Assembly: GCA_964451305.1 (NCBI GenBank)
Contig: CAYVHV010000011.1
Location: forward strand, 24,686-88,685
Length of the DNA: 64,000 nt
Reading direction: 5' to 3'
Origin: SHLQ01 sp964451305
GTDB taxonomy: Bacteria > Actinomycetota > Acidimicrobiia > Acidimicrobiales > SHLQ01
The notes beneath the pieces were generated by a model. The model was not told the origin of the DNA. It saw only the letters and a list, made by a program, of their open reading frames with translations, and made no database searches. Both the position numbers and the translations under genes were made by a program. Shown in pieces: positions 63,186 to 64,000 of this stretch; positions within the stretch are counted from its first letter, which is position 1, and every line of letters starts with the position of its first letter.

Positions 63186-64000
63186 ATGGCAAATATTCAT
63201 GATGGCGTCTTCATCACCTGCGCGGTGACCGGCGGTGGGCTGACGACCGACAAATCGGACAAGGTTCCGATCACGCCTGAACAGATTGCCGATGCGTGCA
63301 TTGAGGCCGCGCAGGCTGGCGCGGCGGTTGCCCACATCCACGTGCGTGAGGACGACGGCATGGCGTCGCGTTCGGTCGAGAAGTACGCCGAGGTCGTCGA
63401 GCGGGTACGGGCAAGTGAGACCGACGTGGTGATCAACCTCACTGCGGGCATGGGCGGAGACCTCGTCCTCGGCGATGTCGAGAACCCGCTGCCTCCGTCA
63501 GATGTTGGCACCGACATGGCCGGAGCTTCCGAGCGTGTCGAGCACGTCCGTCAGCTCAAGCCCGAGATTTGCACGCTCGACTGCGGGACGATGAACTTCG
63601 GCGAGGGCGACTACGTGATGACCAACACCACGAGTGCACTTGAAGAGATGGCGAAGCAGATGACAGAGATCGGAGCGCGCATCGAGATCGAAGCCTTCGA
63701 CACTGGACATCTCGCGCACGCGAAAGATCTCGTTCGCCGAGGCATCATCCCCGATCCCGTCATGCTGCAGCTGTGCATGGGTATCCCATGGGGAGCGCCC
63801 GACGATCTCAACACCTTCATGGCAATGCGAAACAACATCCCCGACGACTGGACCTTCTCGGCGTTCAGCATTGGCCGTAACCAGCTGAAGTACGTGTCGC
63901 TCGCCGCGATGGCTGGCGGCAATGTGCGCGTGGGACTCGAAGACAACATCTACCTGTCTCGCGGGGTTCTGGCGACAAACGGTCAACTCGTCGAGCGCGC
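63186..64000 (+). CDS. BKACE family 3-keto-5-aminohexanoate cleavage-like enzyme (cut by window edge)
   Basis: 271 codons are visible, then the gene runs off the right edge. FITCAVTGGG, AHIHVRED, TLDCGTMNF, EAFDTGH, GIPWGAP and GGNVRVGLEDNIYLSRG are landmark steps of the BKACE (DUF849) zinc family. These condense a beta-keto acid with acetyl-CoA. One known activity cleaves 3-dehydrocarnitine to betainyl-CoA and acetoacetate, which would pair well with the dioxygenase just upstream. Substrate is inferred from context only. Confidence 0.85.
   Translation, partial: MANIHDGVFITCAVTGGGLTTDKSDKVPITPEQIADACIEAAQAGAAVAHIHVREDDGMASRSVEKYAEVVERVRASETDVVINLTAGMGGDLVLGDVENPLPPSDVGTDMAGASERVEHVRQLKPEICTLDCGTMNFGEGDYVMTNTTSALEEMAKQMTEIGARIEIEAFDTGHLAHAKDLVRRGIIPDPVMLQLCMGIPWGAPDDLNTFMAMRNNIPDDWTFSAFSIGRNQLKYVSLAAMAGGNVRVGLEDNIYLSRGVLATNGQLVER

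Overview
The window is about 64 kb of moderately GC-rich DNA, densely packed on both strands. It looks like an actinobacterial chromosome, probably of the class Acidimicrobiia; no rRNA is present to prove this. Supporting signs are a DivIVA-type protein, a LigC-type DNA ligase, an acyl-CoA carboxylase beta plus epsilon pair, a RamB-type regulator, a dnaX-ybaB-recR cluster, frequent GTG/TTG starts, and a surface protein ending in an actinobacterial LAxTG-type sorting signal. One scaffold gap (100 N at 18354-18453) is present. Its flanks are identical, so it is almost certainly an assembly artefact inside one gene.

Layout. 0-7 kb: the start of a WecG/TagA glycosyltransferase (off the left edge), a 5'-3' exonuclease, a DivIVA-like protein, LigC, and an AlgI/AlgX-like pair for polysaccharide O-acylation. 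7-17 kb: a self-contained sugar phosphotransferase locus. It holds an unusual zinc dehydrogenase, a 1-phosphofructokinase-like kinase, a basic-tailed membrane protein, enzyme I, an MtlR-like regulator, a mannitol-type IIC, a separate IIB, a IIA-HPr fusion joined by ten aspartates, and an unrecognised 100-residue protein. 17-23 kb: a membrane-anchored propeller-like protein (the gapped gene), an MFS transporter, then dnaX-ybaB-recR. 23-29 kb: acyl-CoA dehydrogenase, a LOG-family protein, several small DUF proteins, an Lrp regulator with a dyad over its own start, a 50-residue ORF, and a lysyl-oxidase-like lipoprotein.

29-35 kb: a 2094-residue cell-wall protein, divergent from the lysyl-oxidase-like gene. 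35-41 kb: acyl-CoA carboxylase beta/epsilon, a Gfo/Idh/MocA oxidoreductase, two REP-like units, a degenerate GGDEF protein, Aat and a 32-residue membrane ORF. 41-47 kb: lysC and asd, separated by an EEP hydrolase, a Thr/Ser-rich exported protein and a TetR-like regulator; then FKBP and MazG. 47-54 kb: an MpaB-like oxygenase, a RamB-like regulator divergent from a shortened malate-synthase-like protein, a sterol-desaturase-family protein, GlnRS, a small zinc-finger protein and an alpha/beta hydrolase. 54-64 kb: an SDR, an HD-GYP protein with an exported tail, a DUF1295 protein, a phytoene-dehydrogenase-like oxidoreductase, a 2-hydroxyacid dehydrogenase, an 860-bp structured intergenic region, DUF1697, and a gamma-butyrobetaine-dioxygenase-like gene followed by a BKACE gene running off the right edge.

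The most unusual regions are: the complete PTS locus with four helically phased ATAAA boxes ahead of IIC; two paralogous hairpin-plus-T-tract units near 61.1-61.3 kb whose stems covary, which look like tandem small-RNA genes; and the short malate-synthase relative beside a RamB-type regulator. No tRNA, rRNA, CRISPR array, transposase or prophage gene was found.
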